Numbered from the stretch's first letter, positions 25,389 through 35,657 are shown. The stretch is DNA of 64,000 nucleotides from Zoogloea dura (GCF_012927165.1 NZ_JABBGA010000005.1:124001-188000); one strand, 5' to 3'. The notes: generated by a model not told the origin, from the sequence alone. A program made the numbers and translations.

Positions 25389-26533
25389 ACTCAAGGTTGA
25401 CACTCTGGTGGTCGCGGCTGGCAGCGATGACAGTCAAGGAGCTGCTGCAGCTCTTTCGCGACGGCTTTCTGATGTTCGCCATCGTCTTCCTGTTCACCGC
25501 CGACATCTACATGACCCGCAATGTGCGCCTGGAGCTCAACCATGCCACGGTGGTGGTGCACGATGCCGACCACAGCGCCGCCTCCCGCGAGCTGATCTAC
25601 CGCTTCCGTCCGCCTTATTTCCAGCTGGGCGGCGAGATCCAGGACAGCCGCGAAGGGCAGGCGCTGCTGGACCAGGGGCAGGCGCTGGCGGTGCTGGACA
25701 TCCCTCCCTACTTTCAGCGTGACCTGCAGAGCGGCCGGCCCACGGACGTGCAGGTTCTGGTGGACACCAGCAACACCGTGCTGGGGACGCTGGCCGCCAG
25801 CTACAGTGGCCAGATCATCGGTCGCTACGGCTTCGAGGCGGCGCTGGCGCGCATGGGGGCGAGCGAGGCGAGCCTCGACACTGTCCCCATGATCCAGGAC
25901 CAGCACCGCGTCTGGTACAACCCGAACCAGAACGATGCCTGGTTCATCCCCATCTCGGAGCTGCTGACCGTCATCACCGTCATGGCCATCATGCTGCCGG
26001 CCGCCGCCGCGGTGCGCGAGAAGGAGCGCGGCACCATCGAGCAACTGCTGGTTTCGCCGCTGACCCCGGCGCTGATCCTGCTGCCGAAGGTGATCTCCAT
26101 GACCCTGGTGATCCTCGCGGGCACTGCAATCTCCCTGTTCCTGGTCCTGGTGCCGGTCTTCGGCGTGCCCATCAAGGGCAGCCTGCCGCTGTTCTTCGCC
26201 GTGACCACCCTCTACACCGTCGCCACCTCCGGGCTCGGTCTCTACATCGCCACCCTGAGCCGCAACTTGGCCCAGGCGGCGATGCTGGCCATTTTCATCC
26301 TTATGCCCATGGTGTTTCTCTCCGGCGCCTGGACCCCGCCCGAGGCTATGCCCGCCGGTTTACGCGAGGCGATGTATCTGTCGCCGCTCTACTACTTCAT
26401 CGAGATGGGCTACGGCATCCTGCTCAAGGGCGCGGGGCTCGACGTGCTGTGGGATTCGCTGCTGGGATTGACGCTGCTGGGGGTGGGGATCTTCGGTTTT
26501 GGCGTGCGCAGGTTCAGGCGGCAGTTTGGCTAG
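25385..26533 (+). CDS. ABC-2 type permease, YbhR-like
   Basis: A 382-residue partner permease with the same plan: an amphipathic start with TVKELLQLFRDGFLMFAIVF, a periplasmic domain of about 130 residues, and five C-terminal helices with AAVREKERGTIEQLLVSPLT as coupling region. Last gene of the operon; its stop at 26533 is followed by 128 bases (26534-26661) in which I find no gene and no clear terminator before the convergent Old Yellow Enzyme gene. Confidence 0.9.
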   Translation: MNSRLTLWWSRLAAMTVKELLQLFRDGFLMFAIVFLFTADIYMTRNVRLELNHATVVVHDADHSAASRELIYRFRPPYFQLGGEIQDSREGQALLDQGQALAVLDIPPYFQRDLQSGRPTDVQVLVDTSNTVLGTLAASYSGQIIGRYGFEAALARMGASEASLDTVPMIQDQHRVWYNPNQNDAWFIPISELLTVITVMAIMLPAAAAVREKERGTIEQLLVSPLTPALILLPKVISMTLVILAGTAISLFLVLVPVFGVPIKGSLPLFFAVTTLYTVATSGLGLYIATLSRNLAQAAMLAIFILMPMVFLSGAWTPPEAMPAGLREAMYLSPLYYFIEMGYGILLKGAGLDVLWDSLLGLTLLGVGIFGFGVRRFRRQFG

Positions 26534-26661
26534 GCCATGACGTGAACCGGGTGACGAGCACCCTCTGTTCATCGGGCCACGTGATGTAGATCAGCTTCTG
26601 CCGCGCCGCCATGCGATGACCGATCGTCCCTGTCGATCACCGCGGCGTGCGAGGTGGCCGG

Positions 26662-27771
26662 CTAAGCGGCGCGGGTAGGGTAGTCCGTGTAGCCTTTCTC
26701 GCCGGGAGTGTAGAAAGTGTCGAAGTCCGGCGCGTTGAGCGCCAACCCCTGTTGCCAGCGGGCGGGCAGGTCCGGGTTGGCGAGAAAATCACACCCGACC
26801 GCGATCAGATCCGCGCGGCCGGCGTTCAGATCGTCCTGGGCGCGCTGCGCGTCATAAGCGCCGACCAGGATGACGGGGCCGCCGAAGGCCGCGCGCATGG
26901 CCTGCTTGATCTGCTCCGGCACTGCAGGCGCGCCCATGGCAGAATGATCCACGATGTGTAGATACGCCAGCCCCAGCTTGCCCAATTGCTCGGCCAGGTA
27001 GGTGTAGTCGGCCTCCATTTCCGCGTAAGGCGGCATGTCGTTGAACACGCCGTAGGGCGAGAGGCGAATGCCCACCCTGGAGGCGCCGATGGCCTCGGCC
27101 GTGGCCCTGGCCACTTCCAGCACGAAACGGGCGCGGTTTTCGATCGGGCCGCCGTAGTCGTCGCTGCGCTGGTTGCTGGTGGGGCGGATGAACTGCTCCA
27201 GCAGGTAGCCGTTGGCGCCGTGCAGCTCGACCCCGTCGAAACCGGCAGCAATGGCGTTTTGGGCCGCCTTGACGAAATCCTGCCGGGTGCGGGCGATGTC
27301 GTCGAGGCTCATCGCCCGGGGCGCCGGGTGCGGCTGCATGCCGGCGCGGTCGGTGTAGATCTCGCCGGCGGCGGCGATGGCCGAGGGAGCCAGTACCTGC
27401 GCGCCCTGCGGCAGATTGTGCGGATGGCCAATACGTCCGGTGTGCATGAACTGGACGAAGATCTTGGCGCCGCGGCTGTGAACCGCGCCGGTGACGCCCT
27501 TCCAGCCGGCCACCTGGGCCTCTGAGAACAGCCCTGGAATGCGCGGATAACCCAGGCCTTCGGGCGAGGGGCTGGTGCCTTCGGTGATGATCAGCCCGGC
27601 CAAGGCGCGCTGCGCATAATACTCGGCCATCAGCGCGTTGGGCAGATTCTCGATGGCGCGGTTGCGCGTCATCGGCGCCATGACGATGCGGTTCTGTAGC
27701 CGGTGGCCGGCGACGGTGGCCGGTGAGTACAAATCACGGTTGTTTTGAGTCACTGCTTTCTCCTCATTCAT
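26662..27771 (-). CDS. Old Yellow Enzyme family alkene reductase
   Basis: A 369-residue FMN-dependent ene-reductase, full length. Seen: the FMN/substrate-binding IVMAPMTRNRA (about residue 29), the active-site stretch GVELHGANGYLLEQFIRP (about 175-192, with the usual His-x-x-Asn pair) and SNQRSDDYGGPIENR. Known: these enzymes use NADPH to reduce electron-poor C=C bonds and nitro esters. It is on the minus strand and is the only intact gene of the leftward group that also contains broken DUF5519, DODA-like and NmrA-like genes. Its start overlaps the end of the DUF5519 remnant, so the four were probably once one operon. Confidence 0.9.
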   Translation of the reverse strand: MNEEKAVTQNNRDLYSPATVAGHRLQNRIVMAPMTRNRAIENLPNALMAEYYAQRALAGLIITEGTSPSPEGLGYPRIPGLFSEAQVAGWKGVTGAVHSRGAKIFVQFMHTGRIGHPHNLPQGAQVLAPSAIAAAGEIYTDRAGMQPHPAPRAMSLDDIARTRQDFVKAAQNAIAAGFDGVELHGANGYLLEQFIRPTSNQRSDDYGGPIENRARFVLEVARATAEAIGASRVGIRLSPYGVFNDMPPYAEMEADYTYLAEQLGKLGLAYLHIVDHSAMGAPAVPEQIKQAMRAAFGGPVILVGAYDAQRAQDDLNAGRADLIAVGCDFLANPDLPARWQQGLALNAPDFDTFYTPGEKGYTDYPTRAA

Positions 27772-28247
27772 GGATGACGATGGTTGAAGGTAGATTTATA
27801 TGGCCGCAGGCAAAGTCCCAGGAGGTGCGCAGGATGCCCAGCAGGATGTCGATCTCGGCGATGTCCCGGGGCGCGTAGGCCATCACGGCATTGGCCGGGA
27901 TGTAGCCCGCCTCGGCCATGGGATGTGGCTCGCCCCAGCCTTTGCTGACCAGCTCCAGGGGCAGAATCAGGTGCATCGAACCGTCATCAGCCGGATGCAC
28001 ATGGGCGAACTCGCGACCGACCATGAAGGCTTGGGGCGGACCACATGCGCGCTCATGGGATAGCACCAGAGCCTCGGCCCCGGGGACCGAGATTCTCGAT
28101 GGCTCGCTGCGCACGAAGGCAACTCGATGCGTGTACCTTGAAGGTCCGGTGCACCTCCGGAGCGCTGTTCTGGCTGATCTGGGTGTGCGGTGCACAAGGC
28201 GTGGTCCGCGGACGTTCGCCCGGGCGTGGCGGAAATTCGAAGCTCAT
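27764..28247 (-). pseudogene. Frameshifted DUF5519 (luciferase-like fold) protein
   Basis: The minus strand starts at 28247 with MSFEFPPRPGERPRTT, then loses frame near 28140; the family-like sequence continues in another frame (RISVPGAEALVL, FMVGREFAHVHP, then GWGEPHPMAEAGYIPANAVM) to a stop at 27764. Two partial frames that join into one DUF5519-like protein of about 160 residues indicate a single frameshift. DUF5519 proteins are small and of unknown function, often next to regulators or oxidoreductases. A sequencing error cannot be excluded, but the two neighbours upstream are also broken. Confidence 0.6.
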
Positions 28248-28249
28248 GG

Positions 28250-28760
28250 CCTGCCTCCATACCTCCATATTCAAAGGCACTCTCCACGGTGCCCATGACG
28301 TGATCTTCCAGCATCTTGCGGCGTGGCTCGCCAGCGGCGGCGCCAGCCACCACATGCAGGGGTAACAGATGTTCCTCACGCGTGTCGGCGGCGACCGCCT
28401 CCAGCCAGGCATCGAATTCACGGCTCGCACCCGGCTGCGCCCGTGCATACCCGCTATCATCTCCTGCATGTTGTGGAAGCTGTTGTCCGAGCCGATGATC
28501 AGCACCCCTTCCTCGCGCAACGGGGCGAGCGCCGCGCCTGCGGTCAAGTGAACGTCGAGGCCGAGGCCGGCTTTGAGCGACGTCTGCGCGCATGGAAATC
28601 TTGCTTTGGGAGGGGCGATCTTCAGTGGCACGAACACCCCGTGGTCGAAGCCCTGTCCGTCGAAGGCGGTGGCGATGGCTGCGGCCTCGAGCAGCCCGCT
28701 CGCTCGGCCAGCCATGGCGCACCCGGCGCCGGCCAGGTGAGTTCGTAAGTGTCGGGTGGA
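28250..28760 (-). pseudogene. Truncated, frameshifted class III extradiol (DODA/YgiD-type) dioxygenase
   Basis: Minus-strand pieces resemble the 4,5-DOPA dioxygenase family: WPAPGAPW, GQGFDHGVFVPLKIA with the family's DHG metal/active-site motif, EEGVLIIGSDNSFHNMQEM, then after a frame change near 28420 LEDHVMGTVESAFEYGG. The N-terminal third, with the first His metal ligand, is absent and at least one frameshift interrupts the rest. The gene is therefore dead. An extradiol enzyme here would have been unrelated to the type I BphC encoded further right. Confidence 0.6.
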
Positions 28761-28828
28761 TCCAGCCCATGAAAAAACGGGGCCCGCCGCAGTGAGGGAG
28801 GTAGCGCGTGGGCTGGCGGCGCATGGGC

Positions 28829-29709
28829 TCAGCTTGTCAGGGCCGTGCGGTTCACCGCCAGCCAGTCGCCCAGGCTTTGCGGTTCACGGCCAGCGAAGTA
28901 TGTCACCGCATCGGTGACCACGTTCATGTGCCCTGCGCGCACGTTGGCATCAAAGGCGACCATGAGCTCAACGAATGGGTGGGGACCCCTGCGTCGCGCA
29001 TCCCGGCCGCGAGCGCGTCGTCGGAGACCTTGACCACCTCGATGGGCTTGCCCAGTTGCTTGCTGGTCGCGGTTGCCAGCGCGTCAACGGTCAAGGCCAC
29101 AGGGCCGGTGATGTCCTGGATCGATGACTGGTCCTCTGTGAGCAGGGCGCCTGTGGCCGCTGCCGCGCAGTCGAGGCGCGTCACATAGCCCACTGTCCCA
29201 TCGCCGGCAGCGGTGTACCAGCGCCCCGACGCAAGCACCGAGGGCATCGTGAACAGCAGGTTGTCGAAATACCAGTTGTTACGCAGAATGGTGTAAGGGA
29301 TGCCGGTGGCGATGACCGCCTCCTCACTGCTGCGATGGTCCGGCGCGAAGGGGATCAGACTTTCAGGTCCAGGGTTGGTCATCGAGGTGTAGAGGATATG
29401 CCCGACGCCAGCCTTGGCGGCCGCCTCGATCGCCGCCTTCTGCTGGCGGGCGAGCTTGCCAGGTTCACCCAAAGCATCGGTGGCAACGATCAGCAATCGA
29501 TCGATACCCTCGAAGGCTTCGTCCAGGCTGACTGGGTCGTCGAAATCCACCCTGATTTTTGACTCGGCGAGCCCGCTGATCCGCACCGGGAACCGGCTCC
29601 CTGCGGTCACGTACCGGGCGCCTTGGGCGTTGAGCGCCCGCAGCACCTGAGTGGCAAACTTGCCCGAAGCGCCGGTGATGAAAATCCGTGCGTCGCGAAA
29701 ATGGGGCAT
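28829..29709 (-). pseudogene. NmrA-like NAD(P)-binding reductase with a C-terminal frameshift
   Basis: The frame from ATG 29709 encodes an atypical short-chain reductase: [20 protein letters not shown] (dinucleotide-binding Gly motif at about residues 10-14), TSMTNPGP and TILRNNWYFDNLL, typical of NmrA/quinone-reductase QorB-like proteins. Near 28981 the frame ends early at 28924, but adding one base restores FVELMVAFDANVRAGH and a family-like C-terminus ending at 28829. A single-base loss in a C-run is the simplest explanation. About 85 percent of the protein is still in frame. It is divergent from the HxlR gene, the classic arrangement for a regulator and its target. Confidence 0.65.
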
Positions 29710-29787
29710 AGCATTACCTTTCAGGTTACAATAAAGAACTTGGTGCATTCTAGGAACTGTCGTCAAACTGCACAAGAAGGCACGCGT

Positions 29788-30198
29788 ATGTCGCAAGGTA
29801 ATCATAAGGGAACCACTCCACTGCCTTTGCCCACCCACGGCGAAAGTTGCCCGGTGCGTGATGTGCTTGATCGGCTGGGGGACAAGTGGTCGGTCTTGAT
29901 TTTGATCACCCTTGCCAACAACTCCATGCGCTTCAATGAACTCCTCCGCGCCGTACCCGACATCTCCCGTCGAATGCTCGCCGAAACCTTGCGTCATCTC
30001 GAACGCGACGGGCTCGTCTGGCGCGAGGTGACCTCCACCACGCCGCCAGCGGTGCGTTACGGACTCACGGCGCTCGGTACCTCGCTTATGCCCCCGCTCA
30101 CCGCACTCATCGCTTGGGCGGAGCACCACCAGCCGGCGATCGCCGTCGCACGTGCCAGATTTCAGGCGCAAGTGCCGACGCAAGCGTCAGTCAGGTAG
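29788..30198 (+). CDS. HxlR family transcriptional regulator
   Basis: A 136-residue winged-helix regulator. Seen: [20 protein letters not shown] (residues about 22-41, with the conserved Cys used for redox or electrophile sensing in several members), [21 protein letters not shown] and the wing [10 protein letters not shown]. The start at 29788 gives normal family length; upstream in-frame ATGs overlap the divergent gene. Divergent to the NmrA-like gene with 78 bases between starts, so it likely controls the leftward group. The group is decayed but the regulator looks intact. Confidence 0.88.
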   Translation: MSQGNHKGTTPLPLPTHGESCPVRDVLDRLGDKWSVLILITLANNSMRFNELLRAVPDISRRMLAETLRHLERDGLVWREVTSTTPPAVRYGLTALGTSLMPPLTALIAWAEHHQPAIAVARARFQAQVPTQASVR

Positions 30199-30233
30199 GC
30201 CAAGCGTAACCGGTAACTGCCCGGCGTACTTGC

Positions 30234-30466
30234 CTACGCCTGTGGATTTTGCAAAGGCGATCGGAGAGGATTGCTAGCGAAGAGTTGCTTCCACATGCGT
30301 GGCGTCAGTTCGTGGACCTGACTGGCCGGATGCTGACCAACTCGCTGCAGGACATCGACCAGATAGTCATACGAATCGATTTCGTGCAGGCGGCAAGTGA
30401 CGATCAGGCATCTGCATGATGCCGACCTGCCTGGCGCCGAGTTCGGTCCAGCAGAACAGCCAGTTC
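30234..30466 (-). pseudogene. C-terminal fragment of an IS66-family TnpC transposase
   Basis: Directly after the palindrome the minus strand reads RNWLFCWTELGARQVGIMQ, shifts frame, and continues LIVTCRLHEIDSYDYLVDVL, QRVGQHPASQVHELTPRMW, to a stop at 30234. This is the highly conserved end of IS66 transposases (KNWLFCWTELGA, then the short C-terminal domain). A matching middle portion lies at 31711-31960 on the same strand, separated by recombinase genes. So one IS66 transposase was split by an insertion and later deletion. Confidence 0.75.
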
Positions 30467-30498
30467 CGGCGCTTATCGAAATATTTCGATAAGCGCCG
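30467..30498. repeat. Perfect 32-bp palindrome at an insertion border
   Basis: Seen: CGGCGCTTATCGAAAT followed immediately by its exact reverse complement, with no spacer. It lies exactly between the IS66 transposase C-terminal codons (RNWLFCW begins at 30466 on the minus strand) and the recombinase remnant. It is not followed by a T-run, so it is not a terminator. Inferred: terminal sequence or recombination site of the inserted recombinase element. Confidence 0.6.
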
Positions 30499-30581
30499 TT
30501 ATCCTCGGTCAACTATTAGGCAAGCTACGCCGTCGCGAGCGTTCTCCTGTACGGTGGTCCGCATGCACAGGTTTGCATAAT

Positions 30582-31587
30582 TCAGAGGCTTTCGAGGAAT
30601 TTGAGGACGGCGTCGCTTGGGCGATAGCGTTTGCGTTTGGTCTCCGGGGGCGCGAGGGTCGCGAGGGCACGTTCCTTCATTGCCAGATCAGCCTCGACAT
30701 AGCCATGGGTCGTGACCGGGCTCTCGTGACCCAGCCACAAGGCGATGACCGTGATGTCGACACCGGCCTGCACAGATGCATGGCCGTCGCGTGCCTCCAG
30801 GAATGGGGCGATATTCTGCGCCCCGCCAGCCGCGGACACTGCGTCGTCGCGGCCGTGATCGCGAGGGCAAGTCGGTCGGCCACATTCGTGCGAGTCATCG
30901 GTCGCCCGCTGCGGTTGGGGACCAGGGGCTGGTCTGCACGCAAGTCTGCATACTTCAACCAGTGACCGATTTCGGCCGCCGTCTCCTTCCACAGCGGCAC
31001 GGTTCGTTGCTTGCGCCCCTTGCCCTGCAAGCGCACCGAGGACGTCGTGGCGAGCGTGACATCGGCCACCCGGATGCCGATCATTTCGGAAACTCGCGCG
31101 CCGGTGTTGTAGAGCAACGCGAACATGACCCGATCACGGTGACCACATCAGGTGCTCGTGTCGGGGGCGGCGAGAACGCCTTGAACCTCATCGCGGGAGA
31201 GATACTCGAGCAGGGGCCGCTCGAAGCGTTTCATGGGTATCGCCAGGACCTGCTGTGCGTGTAGATGTGCGGGACGAGGCGCCGGTGCGCCGGGCCGAAG
31301 AGCCCCTGCGGCGGCATCTCCGTCGCCGGATCGTCGCGCAGGCAGAAACGTGCGAAGCCACGCAGAACCTCGATACGACTCGCCCACATGAGCGGATTCC
31401 GCCGCCGCGAGGAGCGGGCCCATGCGATGGCCAGCGCCACCGTCAGGTGATCTGCCGTGCCGGCTTCGTCAGCAAAGCGGGCAAACGATTGAAGCTGCGT
31501 GGCATCGATGCTGAGCTTGAATCCGTGACGACGCCGATACGCCAGATACGTCTCGACCCGAGTCATCCATGAAACCAGGGCGTTCAT
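30582..31587 (-). pseudogene. Tyrosine site-specific recombinase, frame-disrupted (third gene of a recombinase trio)
   Basis: The minus strand encodes, in changing frames, one tyrosine recombinase of about 330 residues. From 31587: MNALVSWMTRVETYLAYRRR (SAM-like core-binding domain), then FERPLLEYLSRDEVQGVLAA, then LLYNTGARVSEMIGIRVADV with catalytic Arg, ISPHSWRHATAMHL (H-x-x-R) and finally IALWLGHESPVTTHGYVEAD (His and Tyr). At least two frameshifts break it (near 31145 and 30770). All catalytic residues can be found across the frames. Its start overlaps the end of another recombinase by four bases, the compact layout of recombinase-in-trio (RIT) elements. Confidence 0.7.
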
Positions 31588-31710
31588 GGCAGACTCCCGG
31601 GCCACAGCAGGGCCACGGTCCACAACCCTTCCAGATCGACGCGGGCGTAGGTGTTGGCCGTGTCGAGGCTTTGGTGGCGCAGAAGATCGGCGATCTCTTT
31701 GACGGAAGGC
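31584..31710 (-). pseudogene. C-terminal fragment of a second tyrosine recombinase
   Basis: The frame ending at 31584 carries IADLLRHQSLDTANTYARVD, the His and nucleophilic Tyr region of tyrosine recombinases, then LEGLWTVALLWPGSLP. Upstream the sequence changes abruptly into IS66 transposase codons at about 31711, so the rest of this recombinase and any first member of the trio are deleted. The ATGA overlap with the next recombinase shows they were translated as a unit. Confidence 0.65.
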
Positions 31711-31960
31711 CGAGCGCCTGTTCGACGTGCTCGATCCTGCGACTCACGAAGAACGGGAAACAGATTTCGTCGAGTTCCCCGTAGACCGGCTAGAGGTACG
31801 CCGCTTTCAACTTCCCCGGCCCGGCACGCCGTGCCTTGATCGGCGTCTCGTCCATCGCCTTGACGCACGAGGCGCGAATCGAGTCGAACTGCGCGGTGTA
31901 GATCGGCTCGAGCAACCCGATGCCTTGTTGCCCGATTCTAGGCCTTGCAGTTCGACGCAC
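31711..31960 (-). pseudogene. Middle fragment of IS66-family TnpC transposase
   Basis: Minus-strand codons read GLLEPIYTAQFDSIRASCVK, then AMDETPIKARRAGPGKLKAA, with the first catalytic Asp in MDETP, then a stop codon where IS66 proteins have Trp (Y-L-stop-P-V-Y-G), then ELDEICFPFFVSRRIEHV. The fragment ends where the recombinase fragment begins. About 80 transposase codons are missing between this piece and the C-terminal piece at 30234-30466. From 31961 to 32127 I see no recognisable gene. Confidence 0.7.
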
Positions 31961-32127
31961 TTGAAAGGCGGGGCCGGCGTGTCAGTTGAGCAGAGCGTGC
32001 TTCCAAATGTACGCCCCTGAGCAGGGTTCGTCTTCCCGCAAGATCGTCGCTTGGGCCAGTCGTTCGTACCAGAGCACTTAGTGGCGCTCTTGCAATGCTG
32101 CACTGCAGCGTGCAAACATCCAAAAAA

Positions 32128-32145
32128 TCGATTATCGTTAATCGA
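32128..32145. promoter_or_regulatory. Inverted repeat upstream of the GntR-type regulator, possible operator
   Basis: Seen: arms TCGATTA and TAATCGA around TCGT, 113 bp before the bphR1-like start, in an AT-rich stretch that should hold its promoter. GntR-type dimers bind short palindromes. Assignment to this regulator is by position only. Confidence 0.35.
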
Positions 32146-32258
32146 CATTCGTGACAAGTCCGTCGCCAGTCGAGCAGCAGCGCCGCCACAAGTGCGATGT
32201 GCTGTCTCTAGGCGATTTCGAAGTTCAATTTTCAGAAAAGATATAGGTGAGAAGAGCG

Positions 32259-32993
32259 ATGAATCAGCCAGCGTTGGGTAAAGAGGCAATTGGCATTGAC
32301 CTTTTTGCGGCCGATGTTGCGTCGCCTAAAGGAAAGCCGCGCAGTCTGATTGAGTCAGTTATGCATAGGCTTCGATGCGAAATTGTGCAAGGAGTCTTGT
32401 CGGCAGGATCGAGACTGCTGATTGATGACCTTCAGCGGCGTTTCGATGTAAGTGGCGGGACAGTGCGTGAAGCCCTGAGCCTCCTGGTTTCTGACGGCTT
32501 GGTGCATGCCAAGACACAGCGAGGCTTTTTCGTGGCGCCAATGTCGTTGCAAGACTTGGAGGGCCTCACTCGAACCCGCATAGCGCTTGAGTGTGAATCT
32601 GTTCGCGAAAGTGTGAAGTGCGGTGGCTCTGAATGGGAGAGCAATTTGGTTGCCGCATATAGCGAACTCACTCGGTCCGATGAGCACGTAATGCGTAATC
32701 CGGACGACGAGTTTGACCGATGGGAGATAGCGAATCGCAATTTCCACCGTTCACTTATTAGCGCCTGTTCGTCCGATTGGACCTACAGATTCTTGGCTGT
32801 TCTGAATATTCACCTCGAGCGTTACCGGCGCCTTACGTCGACCCACACTTTGCCCGAGAGAAATGTCCACGCGGAGCACGAGCTCATTTTTCAAAGCGCG
32901 CTTGCGCGTGACGCAGAACAATGTTCCCTTCTGCTGCGTCAGCACATTGAGTCGTCAGTCAGTGTAGTTCGGCAGTTTGCATTGCTGCGGTGA
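32259..32993 (+). CDS. bphR1: GntR/FadR family regulator of the biphenyl cluster (BphR1/BphS-like)
   Basis: A 244-residue regulator. Seen: an N-terminal winged helix (residues about 25-85; VMHRLRCEIVQGVLSAGSRL, then FDVSGGTVREALSLLVSDGL) and a C-terminal FCD helical domain (about 95-235) with metal/effector-binding His in NRNFHRSLISAC and AEHELIFQ. Start ATG 32259 follows AGGTGAGAAG; the in-frame GTG at 32247 lies within that site. Known: bph operons of the LB400/KF707 type begin with such a gene (orf0/bphR1), and its KKS102 relative BphS represses bph until a ring-cleavage product is present. Position directly before bphA1 supports the same job. Confidence 0.85.
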   Translation: MNQPALGKEAIGIDLFAADVASPKGKPRSLIESVMHRLRCEIVQGVLSAGSRLLIDDLQRRFDVSGGTVREALSLLVSDGLVHAKTQRGFFVAPMSLQDLEGLTRTRIALECESVRESVKCGGSEWESNLVAAYSELTRSDEHVMRNPDDEFDRWEIANRNFHRSLISACSSDWTYRFLAVLNIHLERYRRLTSTHTLPERNVHAEHELIFQSALARDAEQCSLLLRQHIESSVSVVRQFALLR

Positions 32994-32994
32994 A

Positions 32995-34443
<1,449 letters not shown>

Positions 34444-34549
34444 TTTACTACCGGCCACATTGCTATTCGTTCCGCACTAACCAAACAGATCAACTTGTCA
34501 GGCCAGTCTTGCTGATACTTCGATCCAAACGAAATGATGGAGACGTTCC

Positions 34550-35104
34550 ATGTCCATAGAATTGACACAACCGTTTAATTATCTCGAAAAGCCTGTGAGT
34601 CTTGAGCTCCAAAACGCAGTCGAACAGTTTTACTATCGGGAAGCGCAACTTCTTGATCATCGTAAATATCAAGAATGGTTAACCCTGCTCACTGAGGACA
34701 TCCATTATTGGGTTCCAATTCGGACCACTCAGACCACAAAAAATTCGAACCTGGAGTACTACGGTCCGGGATGTAACGCCCACTTCGACGAAGACCACAG
34801 TCGATTGACTGCCCGTATCCGTGGCAGGTTGTCAGGCCTTAACTGGACCGAAGACCCCCCTTCCCGATCCCGTCACATGATCACTAATGTGATTGTGCGC
34901 GAAGTGTCAGCTGAGAAGCTCGAAGTGAGTTCCGCCTTCTTGTGCTATCGCAATCGTCTTGAACGAATGACTGACATTTACGTCGGGGAGCGTCGCGATA
35001 TTCTCCTACGGGCAAATGATGGTCTGGGTTTCAAGATCGACAAGCGCACAGTATTGCTCGATCAAGGCACGATCACGGCCAACAATCTGAGCATGTTCTT
35101 CTAA
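34550..35104 (+). CDS. bphA2: Biphenyl/alkylbenzene dioxygenase small (beta) subunit
   Basis: A 184-residue beta subunit (NTF2-like fold) of the alpha3-beta3 oxygenase; no cofactor, structural role. Seen: EQFYYREAQLLDHRKYQEWL (residues about 24-43), DIHYWVPIRTTQ, HMITNVIVREV and the C-terminal FKIDKRTVLLDQGTI, all family hallmarks. Start at ATG 34550. The 106 bases before it contain no gene. Its length is close to the usual 186-188. Confidence 0.92.
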   Translation: MSIELTQPFNYLEKPVSLELQNAVEQFYYREAQLLDHRKYQEWLTLLTEDIHYWVPIRTTQTTKNSNLEYYGPGCNAHFDEDHSRLTARIRGRLSGLNWTEDPPSRSRHMITNVIVREVSAEKLEVSSAFLCYRNRLERMTDIYVGERRDILLRANDGLGFKIDKRTVLLDQGTITANNLSMFF

Positions 35105-35175
35105 GGCTGGGGTATCGGAGAACCGACGACAGGGTTCGCACCGGGGGTGTGAATCCTGTCGTTCAGGAGGAAGCA

Positions 35176-35622
35176 ATGAACGATAAAGCAATCCGCTGGT
35201 TCCTGGCTGCAATCGGCATTTTTTATTTACTAAATTTTTTGGGACTGCTTCCTGCCCGTAGTGCTGCCGTCCTGATGCTGATGTACCCCTCTGTCGGAAA
35301 TGGCTTTCAAGGGGAACTCATGATGCTACTTCAGGATGCGTGGCTCGTGGTCGGGATGCAGCTTGGCGCTGTGGGGGTGCTCGCTCTTTGGGCCCTGCGC
35401 GAACCCATTCGCTATGCAGGCATTATTCCTGTCGTTGTGTTCATCGAGATTTTCGACGCAATGTGGGATGTCTATAGCATGGTCTTAAGTAGCGAGACCC
35501 TGTGGTTTGGGCTTACTACACTTGCTATTCATTTGGTGTGGATCATATGGGGAATCAGCCTCTGGCGCCAGGTAGGCGACCGCTTGAGTCAACCCCGTGC
35601 TGTTGATGCAGAAAGAAATTGA
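35176..35622 (+). CDS. bphX: BphX/orf3-type membrane protein of bph clusters
   Basis: A 148-residue membrane protein with four predicted helices (about 6-22, 48-75, 80-105, 112-135), behind a strong CAGGAGGAA ribosome site; ATG 35176 chosen over an upstream frame start at 35149. Known: LB400/KF707-type clusters carry a small orf3 between the beta subunit and ferredoxin, matching the BphX family, without established function and not required for dioxygenase activity in reconstituted systems. Presence here strengthens the assignment to the bph lineage. Confidence 0.8.
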   Translation: MNDKAIRWFLAAIGIFYLLNFLGLLPARSAAVLMLMYPSVGNGFQGELMMLLQDAWLVVGMQLGAVGVLALWALREPIRYAGIIPVVVFIEIFDAMWDVYSMVLSSETLWFGLTTLAIHLVWIIWGISLWRQVGDRLSQPRAVDAERN

Positions 35623-35657
35623 GCGGATTGAAAAGTTAAGTCCAATCTACGAGGTAA

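Noticed and set aside
30467-30498. Calling the 32-bp palindrome a transcription terminator
   Set aside because: No T-run on either side, no loop, and it coincides with the border of an insertion in IS66.
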